The notes under the pieces: model-generated
Databases searched by the model: none
Seen by the model: only the letters and a program-made list of their open reading frames with translations
What the model was told of the DNA's origin: nothing
Program-made: the position numbers and the translations under genes
Assembly: GCA_016630905.1 (NCBI GenBank)
Contig: WBMQ01000003.1
Span: 2,976,001 to 3,040,000 of the forward strand
DNA: 64,000 nucleotides
Direction of reading: 5' to 3'
Source: Capillidium heterosporum
Lineage: Eukaryota; Entomophthoromycota; Entomophthoromycetes; Entomophthorales; Capillidiaceae
Shown here: one piece after another, positions 11,207 through 23,443 of the stretch
Layout: each line of letters opens with the position of its first letter
Numbering within the stretch: the stretch's first letter is position 1

Positions 11207-12447
11207 TGGATGTCGTATTTATTGATAAAGAATATGGAGGAGTTAACTAAATGCCGCTTATATAATTGTATTCCTTATATTATCCGTAGTTTATTACTTT
11301 TATATATAGTATCTAGTTATATAATTAAATGTGCTTAAATATTTATTTAGGCTCTAAGAAATGTCTTCAGTTGTATACTACCTAAAATATTAGAAACACC
11401 TTAACTGTATAGAATGCATGCTTATAGTTTATTTTTAACTTAAAATATGTTTAAAGATGACCAAGAAATAGTAAATTAATAGATATACAAGGTTAACAAG
11501 TTGATGAGCTGGGACAAGCTGTATACTTTGAATCCATCTTAATTGGACCCATTGAACTAATGACACAACGAAGGTGGCCGTATCAAAATCAAATTGCACT
11601 CTATTTTAGACTTGGCGATGAAAGCATAATGATTAGTACTAACCTAGGAATAGTAAACTCAGCCATTTTACATCCCAAAGGATGGGATATTAAACTCAAT
11701 TTAACTTTTCACCGTCAATCTTCATAGATTTTCCAACCTTGCCGCACTATGATCCATATTGCACCTTAATAAAATCGTCTTACTATCGTGTATTTTGATA
11801 AAATTTTCGATTTAACATTAATACCTTCGACTATACCTAACAGTGTTATGTAGAGTTTCATGAATTACCTTCTTGCCTCCATGTTCTGTTTAGGGAAATT
11901 TGTTAAAGCTGAAAGAAACTCAGCTTTCTCAAATATCTTTGGATATTATTATTTGGTGATGACTTCAATCCAAAGCTTGAGGAATATTGCTCTACGTACA
12001 AAGATACGATCCGAAATCAAAAACATGCGGACGGATGTACGATGCCAAAACTTTGATCCTGTATCCGAAAACCTCTACCCCAATCAAAACGCTAATCTAA
12101 ACCATGAAACCTTCGAAATGGTTTAAGGTCAACACTTCAAACAGCAGCCGATTAAGGAAATTCAACGTCAATCTTAAAAATATGATATAATTAAAGTGAT
12201 TGGCGTTTAGAAGTGAGAAGTTATCAAAGCCGATCTATAGAGAATAGCTGCCTAAAATACCCAATCCCTACAGCCAAACTCAACTAAAATAGTGATAGCA
12301 ACTACAATCGACGGCCATCTACATGAAAAATCAATTGATATATAATTTACGTACAGGTGATGTACTAATCCACTTTCCATCTCAAAGACTTAATTTTCCC
12401 TTTTATCCCATTTTCACAACTACAACTCATTTCTTTTGCAGCATACG
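11207..12447. other. Gene-poor stretch
   Basis: One 88-codon frame with a real ATG (11860-12126) begins with a weakly hydrophobic stretch (MNYLLASMFCLGKFV) and contains a basic middle. I cannot tell whether it is a gene. The rest is AT-rich with nothing recognised. Confidence 0.3.
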
Positions 12448-13037
12448 ATGCAACAACTACGAATTCTCTTACTGATCCAAAGTATTTACTTTACCCTGGG
12501 TGAAGATGTCAAGGCAAGCCAACCCACCATCGTGCAGGCAGCTCAAGCTAACGAGAAGCTTCAAGGCAACGAGAAACCAAAAGGTACCGAAAACCAACAA
12601 GGTAAGCCTAAATTTCAATTGAACTTCACACTTAAGCCGGCCAAAAAAGACTCCAACATTAGTAACAATAGAAGGTATTTTGGTCCACCTAGACCTGTCA
12701 ACAGATACTATCAACCAATCGATCCAGCTATAAAAAATAACGACGTTTAAACATTTTTGCCCTGCTTACTTATCTCTTGCCATTAACAATCGTACTAACC
12801 AAACCCATTTTAGGGGGATTCTTCAACCCCGGAAGACCAGCTAGCCGAGGTGATCCCAGCTTACCAGCATGGAGTGACGTGATCACTGCTCAAAGCTCGC
12901 CTGAGTTACCCAACAATGTAAGGCCTGTACCTATCGTCGACAGCTCTACTCCCAACTCCAATTCTATCAACATAGTACAAGAACATCCTAGTTCACTTAA
13001 TGGCAATAGTGGGGATGGCTGCCCAGGTTCAACCTAA
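12448..13037 (+). CDS. Secreted low-complexity protein, probably two exons
   Basis: The ATG at 12448 starts a signal peptide (MQQLRILLLIQSIYFTLG), then a Lys/Glu/Gln/Asn-rich segment with a repeated EK-x-x-G pattern (EKLQGNEKPKGTENQQGK), then an FGPPRPVNRYYQP segment, stopping at 12750. A second open segment, 12814-13037, is Pro/Ser/Asn-rich in the same style (GFFNPGRPASRGDP, SDGCPGST-like end). Between them lies a textbook intron 3' end: TACTAAC at 12793-12799 and CCCATTTTAG ending at 12813. I could not find a donor that joins the two frames cleanly (the best sites at 12675 and 12745 give the wrong phase), so either a weak donor is used or the gene carries a frame error. Family unknown. Confidence 0.45.
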
Positions 13038-14046
13038 GTTCACCCCTTTCATAGGATTAGACCCTTCTACTTCTAAAGAGTCTAAATAGTTTCGAAGCGT
13101 TCCTATTTCATTAAATTATTAGTTCTTTAAGTTTTTAAATAGGTTTAGATCTATATTTTCATATGCTACGCCTATATTTTGCCGAATATTTTGTGCACTT
13201 GGATGATATTTACAGTAATCCTTTTTCAAGTCCTTGGCTCAGGAAACTAAGTTCTATTGGGTTCAAGCGTGTATATTGAAAGTATCAAATCAGATGAGGT
13301 AGAAATGGAAATTTCATAACGTATGATTTAAGGCTGAGACCTAATAAGAAGTAGAATTAATTTTAGAGGTCGTAAAGAATACCCTCAACTGATGTAGCGA
13401 TCTCAGCAGGAAATTGTTGTTCAAAGTTGAGTTTTAGCGCCAGCTTGGCAAAAAATTGAGGCACAAGTTTCTATTCAAATTTACATGAACTTGATGAAAG
13501 TGTAATTAACTGATATATTGGCACAGTTTACTTAAGTTTCTAAGCTCAAATTGACTAAATTCAACTTATATGCCTACTTTAAGAGCCCAAATTTCAACTG
13601 CTGGTTTTCTAGAAACAAGTAAAGCTTGCATAATTTCGATGTTATATGGTTTATTAAGCGTTAAATAGCATGCGAGAAATTATTTAGCATTTGCTGATTG
13701 CTGGAAAACCAGTAGTTGCAAGTTTAGATTCCATTATCATCAAAATTAACTTGGACAAAAAGTAAGGTTCACATCATTGAAAACATACTTTTAAATGAGT
13801 AAGTTAAATCCAACTCAATTTTATATAATTGTAATGTCATCATTTCGTAAAAACTGATTAAGTTGAAAATGTATGTAAAGGCTTGGCAAACTTCATTCTT
13901 TGCCTTTTGGAAATAAAGCTGAAGATCCGTATTACAAATTAGTATCGTATAGTCAAGTATTTTAAAACTGATATATATAGTGCTTAGATACCGTTTCTAT
14001 AAATTCAAGTATAAAACTTCAAAACTTTTATATAGATTCAACTAAG
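13038..14046. other. Gene-free stretch
   Basis: AT-rich sequence between the secreted-protein candidate and the first actin remnant. No reading frame over 60 codons and no repeat or RNA gene recognised. Confidence 0.5.
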
Positions 14047-15408
14047 ATGAACTATCTCACTGCCGTACTGTATAAGTTCTTTGCACCATCCTTTACTTAT
14101 AACCTCTAGGTTGTGATTGATAACGGAACCGATACGATAAAAGCCGATTTCAGTAGTTTTGATTATCCTAATTTAGTTGGTATACTACTCAAAAGCTAAA
14201 TTAAATTTCATACTAGGTTTTCCCCGCCATCGTCAGTCGTCCCCATATATTGAGTAGTTGGATTGGTTCATCACGTATGAGTGCATTTGTCGGATACGAA
14301 GCTCTGGCCAGAAGCAATGTCCTTGGAATAAGGTATCTTATCAATAGTGATACCATAAACGACCGGAGTGGTATGAAATATATCTGGAACTACACCTATG
14401 TAAGTTTTACTTTGGCTATCAAGCATTAAAATTTGCAGGAGAAGCTTAACTTCTCCCCCCCAAGACTACCCCGTTCTTCTAGCTGACTCCCCACTCCTAA
14501 ACTGGAGTAACCGTACCAAGATGGCACAGATCTTCTTTGAAACTTTTGATGTTCGCGCTGTTCTACGTTGCAAGTCAAACTAGGTTTAGCTCTGTACGCT
14601 TGTGATCGTTCTACTGGAGTTGTACTAGACTCTGGTGAGGAAGTAACTTGCACCATCCCCTACTACGCCAGGATTTGTTATCCCTGAAGCTATTTCACGC
14701 GTCGAGCTGGATGGACGAAGCCTTACTCAATATGCAGCAAGGAATGCATATATGCGTTTAGAACTCATGGCCTAAACTTTGCTCAGTACTTTACTCAGGG
14801 ATTTGTAAATTACTCTATCCTCCAACCCATCACCGTCACATACGAAGTTGCTAAGGAAGCTAAAGAAAAGCACTACTACGTTGGTCAAGACTCCCAAGTA
14901 GAACTGGAATACATCAATACTTACACCTTACCCCAGCTCTTTGAACTTCCCAACCGTCAAATTGTAGTTCTAGAGCGTCCAAGTTCGTTAGGGTCCAGAA
15001 GCGCTCTTCTACCCATCCTCCTTCGGTTATGAAGTCGTAGGGATCAACAAGTTCCTTGTAAGTTGTTTTGGAAAGACAAGCATCCTTATCCTGTAGCGAA
15101 CTGTACAAGAATATCATCCTATCAGGTGGCAACACCATATTCCTTGGCTTTGCTGAGTGCCTAAAGAGTAAGCAAATTTGAGACTTAGTTTTACATCCCC
15201 TTTGTTAAACTTTTCTACTTTAGAGGAATTGTCTAATGGAATCGGTCATTGCATGGACATCAATGTAGTTACCTCATCTAACCGTAAATATTTAGCTTGG
15301 ATTGGCGACTCCAAACTATCTCATCAACTTACACATCGACATTTGTGGATCACTAGGGATGAGTACACCAAGGTTGGCCCTTCCATTATCTTGCTTAAAT
15401 GCCCTTAA
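14047..15408 (+). pseudogene. Divergent actin-like gene, decayed (remnant A)
   Basis: Translating across breaks gives nearly the whole actin fold in order. From 14110 comes VVIDNGTDTIKADF (phosphate-binding loop 1). After a short intron, 14218 onward reads VFPAIVSRPHI, then SAFVGYEALARSNVLGIRYL and MKYIWNYTY. A 39-base intron (14400-14438, GTAAGT to TTGCAG) is followed by YPVLLADSPLL, IFFETFDV, then STGVVLDSGEEV (phosphate loop 2). Next come PEAISRVELDGRSL, LPQLFELPNRQI, ILSGGNTIFLGFAE, and finally RKYLAWIGD and LWITRDEYTKVGPSI, ending at the TAA at 15406-15408. Lesions include a C7 run at 14455-14461 where C6 restores frame, a stop after CKSN, and several more frame changes between 14670 and 15190. 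The sequence is clearly divergent from conventional actin, so it is an actin-family paralogue rather than a processed copy of actin, and it retains introns. Confidence 0.87.
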
Positions 15409-16539
15409 ACCTGAAATGACCTAGGAATCTCGGAATAGATAACCGTTTCATTACACTTCAATTCTAAAAGCCAAATTAACATGCCTATAAGTCAATAAAT
15501 TTGTATTTGGTGCTGACTATAAATCTCCTTTTGATTTTAAAGAATAATATAATATTTTTATACATTCTAAAAGATTACTCCAATTTTTAAATATCCAAGT
15601 AAAAGCTTGGATGTCTACCTTTAATTTTAGGCTTAAATTACAGGTATAGAGCTATTATATTTACAAAGCACCTTTAATCTATACAGTAAGAATTTATCTT
15701 GAACTTTATTCTTCATGGATCACAAAATCCATCAAGAATACTACATTGCTGTCTTATTTGATATCCCTGGGGACCATCACCATAAGGCTATGCCAAATTT
15801 TCTTGAGCTCTTTAGGATTTTATCTATTTGTTAAACCTAAATTAATCGAATAACTATAAGGCTTTCATATAGCTATTAGGGCTTTCATTTTATCTACAAG
15901 TGGGCATTTTACTCGGTATTTAAAAAGCCTGCCTTAAACTAAGTAGCTCCAATCTACTGTAGGACAAGTAGTGAGCTACTAGTTGGTTTGAAAGAAGCAA
16001 AGTCCACTATCGACGATGTAACTAAGTACCGTCTGTTATGAAAGGAAAATGTAACAAACTTTATGGTAATATTAATTAAGTGGATACTACACTCACCTCA
16101 ACTTGAGACCAGCTCAGTCCTCAATCTATTTGAATAACAAACCTTTGTAAGTTTCGATTCGTCTTGACAGGATATTTTCATTACTCCAGTTTAAAAACTA
16201 TATATTGATAAACTTCTAGAAGGGGAATACCGATAGTCTTGTATGTTTCAGTTAGGTAGTGTATTTGAAACTAATTGAAAGCTTTTATTCCGATTTCCAG
16301 CTGCTGATATACCGTCTACTAACAAATTTGCTAGAACTGGTATCCAACAGCAAGCTATATACTACTTTTATAACTGATGTTGATATTTATATCCTTAAAT
16401 TAGCTTACCTGTTTACGGTTGATTGTACTAAAGAAGTTTTAGAAGGCACTTGCCGGTTTGGAGATCGAATCAAAGTAAAGGGTGTAGCTCCTGGACCTTG
16501 TTTTAATTTAGGACCTAGGTTATTTTCTAAAAGAGCAAG
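15409..16539. other. Gene-free stretch
   Basis: AT-rich. Nothing recognised on either strand. The open frame starting at 16259 is discussed under rejected observations. Confidence 0.4.
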
Positions 16540-16980
16540 TGTGAGGATTAGAACAAAAATAAAAAAGAGAATGGCTAGGCGTCAATCTAGATGTTCGCCA
16601 TATAAATTTATAGGGCTTGTTAGCGTAACTACCAACTCTGGAGAGATTGATAGCCATTCGATCTAAAAGGTAGGGATCGATCTTAGTTTTGTAATTGACA
16701 ACTGCATCCCATACAAATCTAAAGTTGCCTCCACCTTAATCCATATCTAAAAAAGCCACTTACATAAGTTTGTAGTTGTAGTCTAACCGTAAAACTACAA
16801 TTGACTTGCCACCTTTTTTACGTTGGTTGACATAAATTTCCCCATAAACAGTTAACCTCAACCTGCTTAGCGACGCAGTATAGGTTGAAATTCTGTCTTT
16901 TGCTAGACTTTCAGGTTGATGGTTAGCTTGGAACCTAAAAATCAACCGACCTATCTCAAAGAAATTATGCCGTTGCACTA
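16540..16980 (-). pseudogene. Unidentified gene remnant
   Basis: On the minus strand two protein-like segments follow each other. One starts near 16978 and runs through GEIYVNQRKKGGKSIVVLRL to a stop after NYKLM; the other, from about 16730 down, reads GGGNFRFVWDAVVNYKTKID, then RMAINLSRVGSYANKP. A GTAAGT donor at the junction (near 16764) suggests a short intron, but no acceptor keeps the frame. The segments look coding in composition, but I do not recognise the family. A longer open frame on the plus strand (16259-16666) mirrors it and is less convincing. Confidence 0.3.
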
Positions 16981-17619
16981 TAAAGCCGAATTAGGACTAA
17001 TTCATAATAACCAAATTTAGTATTCTAAAGTTAGTATCAACCGTCATCCCTACTATTAAATTATAGCCTACTTTTCCAAACAAATCTATAGAAAGTCGTT
17101 GCTATAATATCCTCCCCCTATCCCAAAATCTAACTAAAACAAATATATTTCCTTGCTTTATTTAAGTCTATTATCGAATCCCTATACTTCATTAAACAGG
17201 GGCTACTGAAATTTCAATCCCAGTTTCTTGTTTAGTTAGGTTGGGGAGTAGGTTTGTGGGACACCCATCGTGTTATTGTCAATTAAAATTCGATATTAGA
17301 TAAATTAAATAGAGTTGCCAATAGCGTCGTTGCAGGTTTCTACCCTATACAACCATACCGATACTCCAAGATCTACTAACTAAATCGAGTTAACCTACAT
17401 TTACTACAAATTTGTCTACGATTAAGGTCACATAAATAGGTTTTGGAATAGCTATCTCTTGTGCTTTTATTCCCTTAATTTCCTTCAAATAGTATATTCG
17501 ACCATATATTATTTTTATCAACAACGACAACGACGGATACCAACTAATTCTAATTCAAAAGGTAGAAGACATCGACAGGTGCCAGCTAATCCAAAAGAAA
17601 CGAAAGCAATAGTAAAAAT
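16981..17619. other. Upstream region of the RasGEF gene
   Basis: AT-rich, with CA/AC-rich patches close to the ATG at 17620. No upstream exon is recognised; an open frame at 17459-17641 overlaps the start in another frame and is not called. Confidence 0.4.
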
Positions 17620-20600
17620 ATGGCATCGACATCCAACTTGAATCTAAAGCTGACTGCTATAAACCGACATCAAGCTCTAGATTCCATCTTGGAGCGGAAC
17701 TACCCAGACTTACCCATTCTTTTTAACGAACAGTTGACGTTGATTGAAACCTACAGCTTCAACAATGCCCAACAGCTACGACTAACTAAAGGCCTATTCT
17801 CAGATAGCTCTGAGGAACTTTCTAGCAGGTAAACTTATATGCACTTTAAATTTTATACTAAATGTTAATAAATAGACGACGGAGTAAATCAGAAGCCATC
17901 TTGAAATTGAGTGCTAAACCCAAAATCCAATTCAAAACAAAACTAACGTCCAACAAGGAGGTGGATGAAGAAGGGAAGGAGGATGCAAGTGAACCGAATT
18001 ATAAAATCGATAAAGTTACCGATACCCCCAAATCTAAGTTGGAACCAATGTTGCCATCACGACTACGATCCAAAAGCGAAGTCATACCCTTCACGATAGA
18101 GTATAAGAAGTTGGCCGAGGAGTGGGGTTTCAATCTACTACCGCAGGATATAAGCTCAGAGATCTTGGATCCGTTCGGTGATCTACCCAAAAAGTCGTCA
18201 AAGCGGAGCTCGCAAAGTAGTAGCCAATACAAAGACGCTATTAGCAAAGCGACTAACCCAACTGAAGAAAGCAAATCGAAATCAGGATGCCTCTCCACAA
18301 GAAGCTCCAAATCCAACTTGATAGATCTCGATTGCGACCTCCAGTTGTTCAACTCCAAAGATAACGAAGAAGCAGGAAGCCAGGTATTGTGGTCGGAACC
18401 AGAAATCTCGGAAGCTCAAAAGTCTAGCTTGCAGGAGACATCCAGCTATCACCTAAGGTACTCCAAACTAGGGTTCCAATTCAATCCCCAACAGCCACAA
18501 GTCCAGAAACCCGAGTTTAAGAGGGTTGTTATGGGTGGAAATATAATCCAGCTGATTGAAGTCCTAACTTCCCATATAGACTACACATTCATGTCTGACT
18601 TCTTTTTGACATACCGGCTTGTTCTTAACTAAAGAGAAGTTGGTGCAGCTGCTGATGAACCGGTACAAGTGGTCCTTGGGTTCACAAGGGGAGCCAAATC
18701 AGGTTGTGCGTGTGCGGCTGTTCGTAGTGTTACGTCACTGGCTGATTAACTACTTCCAAACTGACTTTAGTGAAGATTTCAAGTTGCGCCAACAGCTTGC
18801 TAAAAGCATATTGAAGATCGAAAAGTTGAATGAGTTGAACAGTAGGGATCTGAGGATCTTGAAGGAGATACGCTCAATAATGGTGCGACTGACTCCATCC
18901 TCAACCAGCTACTACCTAGTAGTTACCCCTTTAGATGAAGCCTGTGAATTTTGGGGTGCTGACTTACGCAAAGATTTGGATACCTCCCAGTCTAAGATCG
19001 TACTGACTCCCTTCCAATCACGAACTTCCAACCTGAGTAACGACAGCAGCTATTGTTTATCGAGTGACTATGAGAGCAATGGAAATCGATCTACGGGGAT
19101 GTCCTTGGAAAATTCGCAGGAATCATCTATAAGCCCACCCAGTTTAGTCGATAATAGGTTGAATAGTTTGAGTATCGAAGCTTCTATAAGTAGCAACGAG
19201 TTGACCGGAATCAACCAATCTAGAAGCTTGGAACTGAAATTACCTAACGAAAGCTGCTCATCCTTGGAAGACACCAGTAACGTCAACAACAACGCTAACA
19301 AGAAGGGCAACGGTTGGAATTTGATTAGGACAATGTTCAACAGCAACGGTAACGAAGTTAAAATTACTAATCTAAGCCCCATCGAAAACAAATCCAGCTT
19401 CAAAGACCTCAATGACACCAAAATCCGCAAATACAGCAGCTTTTCCAAATTACTAGGTCGGAAATCCAACCCCAAAACTTGCACCGGTATCAACACCGCA
19501 TCCCTAAACAACAATGGCAAAGTGGAGACAATAATGATCAACGAGAGTCTGAAACGACCGGCCAACCCACCAATCTCTCGATTCCCCATCCTAGGTCAGA
19601 TCGACCATGTACCTATAACAAACAACTACTTGACGTTACCACCACCTCAAGCTTTGGAGAAGGAAGATCTCAACTTCTACCAGCATACCAACGTAGGTTT
19701 CATTGACATCGAGAAGGCCAAGTACACGTTACACAAGCTGAACTTCAACTTCAACTTCTCGCAACCTAGCTTCAACTTTGTCCTGGATTACCCATCCGAA
19801 CTTATTGCTCAACATTTCGCTTTGATCGAAGCGCAGTTACTACGCGAAGTCAAGTGGGAGGAGCTTTTGGTCAAGTTCTTTCCTTTAGCTAATGGTAAGG
19901 ATAGTAAAGAAACGGTAGGCAAGGATTTAGAAACCAACATCGACAAATTGGTCAAGCGGTTCAATAAAATGTGCGAATTCATTATCAGCTCCATTACTAA
20001 CCTCCGCATTGTTGAGCACCAGGTACAGCTAATCGAAAAGTTCATCCGCATAGGGTCCAAGTGCTACCTGCACAAAAACTTTGCCACTTTGACCCAGGTT
20101 TTGCTGGCTCTACAGTCCCCTAAAGTTAGTGAACTACGACTGGCTTGGTCTTTAGTCAACCCCAACGAGCACAAGATGCTAGCCGAACTGGTGGATTTCT
20201 CCAACCCCTTTCACAACTGGAAGAAGTTGCGATCGACTATGCTAGATTTGGCCGACAAATTTGGCGAAGTCAACGATACTGTCAACGTAGGTAATAGCAA
20301 CGGAGTCGGATTCAAAAGCTTTCGCCGAGGTGGCAGTACGTTCAAGCCGTTGAGTTTCCTAAAAGGCAGGTCCAACAGCTTGAAGTTGAGCACAACCAAC
20401 AACCTGATGGACTTAGATACCAATTGTACCGAGTCTTTCAGCAGTTGCAATGGATGTATCCCCTTCATGGGTCTGTACCTTAGCGATTTACTCCATCTAA
20501 CCGAACTGCCCAATTACTTGAACCACCAGCCCATCAAGACCAAAGTTAACAAGTTTAAGGAGTGCCATCAGATCAATTTGGAAACCTCACCCAGTATCAA

Positions 20601-20991
20601 AGTTAAAAAGGACCGACCTCAATCATTACCGCTACCCCTCAACTTCAAGGACTTCAACAAAGATAATGATGACGAACTTGACAAAAACAAGTTGACAACG
20701 ATACCTTCCAATTCCAGTAATGGCAGTAGCTGTACCTCCGAACATATAATCGAATCTTTCCCCAATCCTCCTATATCGACTAGTACTTCGGTATTTAGCT
20801 CCAAGTTGAACATTTCAAATGTGGGAAGTGGTAGTGGAAATGAGAAAGTGGATAGGACAATCAACTTCCACAAGCATCGACAGATAGCTACCATACTCAA
20901 ACGATTCTTGACCTTCCAGAGGTTAGCTGGTAACTACTTCTTGACCTTCCAGTTGAACCAGAACTTGAAAAGATTGTGCTTGGAGCTTTGA
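17620..20991 (+). CDS. Ras guanine-nucleotide exchange factor (CDC25/SOS type), one-base frameshift
   Basis: Activates Ras-family GTPases by GDP release at the membrane. Exon 1 is 17620-17828, intron 17829-17875 (47 bases, branch TACTAAA), exon 2 from 17876. After a Ser/Lys-rich region with RRRSKSEA and LRSKSEV, the RasGEF N domain begins (GGNIIQLIEVLTSHIDYTFM, then FFLTYR). At 18615-18621 the frame breaks: reading on gives a TAA at 18630, whereas skipping one base at about 18618 continues perfectly as LFLTKEKLVQLLMNRYKW. With that correction the protein is about 1,107 residues. A long Ser/Asn-rich linker (about 410-690) leads to the catalytic CDC25 domain (from PSELIAQHFALIEAQLL, about 707). 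It includes LRIVEHQVQLIEKFIRI, NFATLTQVLLAL and FMGLYLSDLLHLTELPNYL, ends at LTFQLNQNLKRL, and is interrupted by two low-complexity insertions (about 870-925 and 960-1060). Because everything after the break is open for 790 codons, a sequencing or assembly error is likelier than real decay. Confidence 0.85.
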
Positions 20992-21288
20992 AGTTTGGTT
21001 TTTGTTTGTAATCTATGGAATCGAGTTGGTTTGGGTAGCCTATATATATTATTTAAAAAATAAAACTTTATCAAGCTTTTATCATCACTGTAATTTTACT
21101 TGTCTAGGTACTGAGCTATCTCGATGAAGCTTAAGTTAGAGTTAACCATCTAGATTGGATGAAAAATTTGAGGCTGATATATCTAACTTTTATTATAAGC
21201 CTATTGAATTGATCTTATAACGCATTTGAATATAGATGTTGAGATTCAGTAATGCATATTTTTGCAAATTGTCCTCCAAGATGATGTT
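20992..21288. other. 3' flank of RasGEF and actin remnant B
   Basis: Convergent 3' ends. AT-rich, with AATAAAACTTT near 21059-21069 suitable as a polyadenylation signal for the RasGEF transcript. Nothing else. Confidence 0.35.
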
Positions 21289-22526
21289 CAAGTGGTCGTG
21301 GAGTTGAGATATTTACACTTGGCGATCAAGGCATCATATTTCTTGTACTTTGCTTTGGTAATCTACTTACTTTGAAAGAAGGGCTGGATGGATAGCTTGA
21401 ACCGTCAACCCATGAGAAATATTTATGGTTATATGAGAGTGACTACGTTGGTATACATGGAATAAGGGATCTGTTATAATAGCTCTTTTAAAGCTAGAAG
21501 GATTAGAAAAGTTGAATCAGATATAAACCGATGGATTTGCTTATTGTGTAGGCGTTCAACAATATCAGGGACATGGTACTACTCTCTGCCAACACTATGT
21601 TCTTGAATAACCCCTCATGGCTAGATTCTTTGCATTTCATCATCGACCTGTAAATCAAAGTAAGGATATCATCAGTTTCTATGCCAAGGAGGCTACAGCA
21701 GAAGAGAGCTTCGAGACATCTAAAACTTTCACTACATATATCCACGAATTAACCATCTGGAAGTTCACAATTTATCTTTTGCTCGTCCTTGCTACGTTTA
21801 AAACCACACTTAAAGTCGGTAGAAACAAAACAGAAGTCCTCTTTGGTATACTTGGAGATATCATATTCAGCCGAGGTATTCATGGCAAGATATTTTTCAC
21901 TTGAAAATTTTACAAGGTACGTGTCAAGGTTGTGACCACCTAAATTCAAATGCAGGACGTTATTGGGGAAGGCATTATCGTCGTGGATTAGTGTAACACA
22001 AATAAAATTGATATAGGAGCTTAGAACGATATTAATAACTTTGCCACAGGCGTACAAGAGAACGATTTGGCCAGCTGCGTAAAAGGCCAGGACCTTGAAT
22101 TTCTTCAAGAAGCCCTAGGCTAATTTTTCACAATCAATCCTAGGGCTAACTGGTGCTATAGCCAAGAGTTATGTGATCTTCAGATGCCTTGCTTATTTCG
22201 TTCTATTGAATGTTTTAAAACTAAAATTGAAAGCAAAATTTACATCAAAGGTAAAACTTTGTATTTTCTCCATGATCACAGCTGATAACGATACTATGTT
22301 TCATAAAGTAACATATTAAAAACTGATCTCTTGAGCTGGGTGTCATCACCAATGAAATAACCATTCACCTTCTCAGTATTTGCTTTAGTTGGGTTCTGTA
22401 GACGCTTCACTAGAGTAGAGAACATTTTTATGCCACCTAGTATAACTTATAAAGGAAAACTTATCCAGATGTATTCTAATCACTGGTATCGGCTTTTATA
22501 AACCTGGACTTCATATCAATTACTAT
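21289..22526 (-). pseudogene. Divergent actin-like gene, decayed (remnant B)
   Basis: Reading down the minus strand: IVIDMKSRFIKAD (22526, corresponding to phosphate loop 1), a short intron ending in ATACTAG, then FSTLVKRLQNPTKAN and GYFIGDDTQLKRSVF (VGDEAQSKRG position). Next come TLLAIAPVSPRI, the open stretch 22108-21749 with FKVLAFYAAGQIVLLYACG, a LHLNLGGHNLDTYLVKF segment and FCFVSTDFKC, ending ELPDG. Then 21745-21503 gives SFRCLEALFCCSLLGIET, IYRSMMKCK and FKNIVLAESSTM, and finally HKYFSWVDGSSY and YKKYDALIAKCKYL with a TGA at 21289-21291. In-frame stops (for example after IKADTSD and before GFLKKFKVL) and frame changes break it. It resembles actin more closely in some segments than remnant A does, which argues that the copies decayed independently. 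Confidence 0.87.
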
Positions 22527-23443
22527 ATAGCTAAACTTAAGCAAATGTAAGTGGAAATAAAGGTAGTGTATGTCAGTACACCTTTGATAAATTTGGTATT
22601 GATGGAAAACAACGCCTACAGGTGTAAAGCACTGGAATTTAAATATTATTTCTAGCATCCCTATAAATCTAAACTATTGGTGCTGCGACGTAACCTTTGG
22701 TATTCTCAGTTGAATCTCTATTAGCTCAGGCTGGAATCCGACTCTATCACTAAAGCTGCATCATTTGAGTTATTGTAGCGAAGGAGACACCACAATTTAA
22801 TAAAACTTATCGATTCCTTCCAACAATTTTGAGGTAGTGTTTGTTCAGCAAATATTTGGTTGTCTTTGAATAGCACCCTTCTCTGCTATTAAACTTGAGG
22901 CAAAAGCTATTATTTGACATTGCTATGTAATAAAGAGCTTTAGGTTGTGAAGCATACTTATTGTGACAATTTAATATCATCTTGTTTTTGGCTGTGAATA
23001 ATATACTTATAAAGTTGGAATACAAGTAAATTTTATAATAGTGGATTAGCACTATACCTGTTTCTTACAAAAAGATTTATCGATGTATAGTTCTAATATA
23101 AAAGCACTCTTAGGTTAATTAGTCATTAGTTAAATTGAAAGGTATATCGAGCCAAAGTGATCTGTAGGATATATGATGTATAAAAATAGTATACACAGTA
23201 TGCAGCACTCCAAAGAAAATAAAAGCAGCTATAAAACCTTACACATATCAAATTTTTTCGATATATATGAAATGAATTTAATAGTTCGATTTGTGCGACA
23301 TATAAAACCTAAACTAAGTAAAAGGAAAAGGTTAAATTAGTGGTATTTACAGCTCGCCAGTAAAAATGAAAAAAGAAAAGGTAAAGAGGGTAGGTTGTAC
23401 ATGCTAGAAACAGCTGATAGGCGGAGATAGTCTCAATGACCAC
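22527..23443. other. Gene-free stretch
   Basis: AT-rich DNA between actin remnant B and the RNase T2 gene. An 81-codon frame at 22807-23052 (minus) has no recognisable features. Nothing else supported. Confidence 0.4.

Noticed and set aside
16259-16666. 135-codon open frame on the plus strand
   Set aside because: It has no domain and an odd composition. The minus strand over the same bases looks more protein-like.
18612-18635. A mini-intron removing the RasGEF frame break
   Set aside because: No donor/acceptor pair exists within the few bases between the two halves of the domain, and the homology is continuous across the break.
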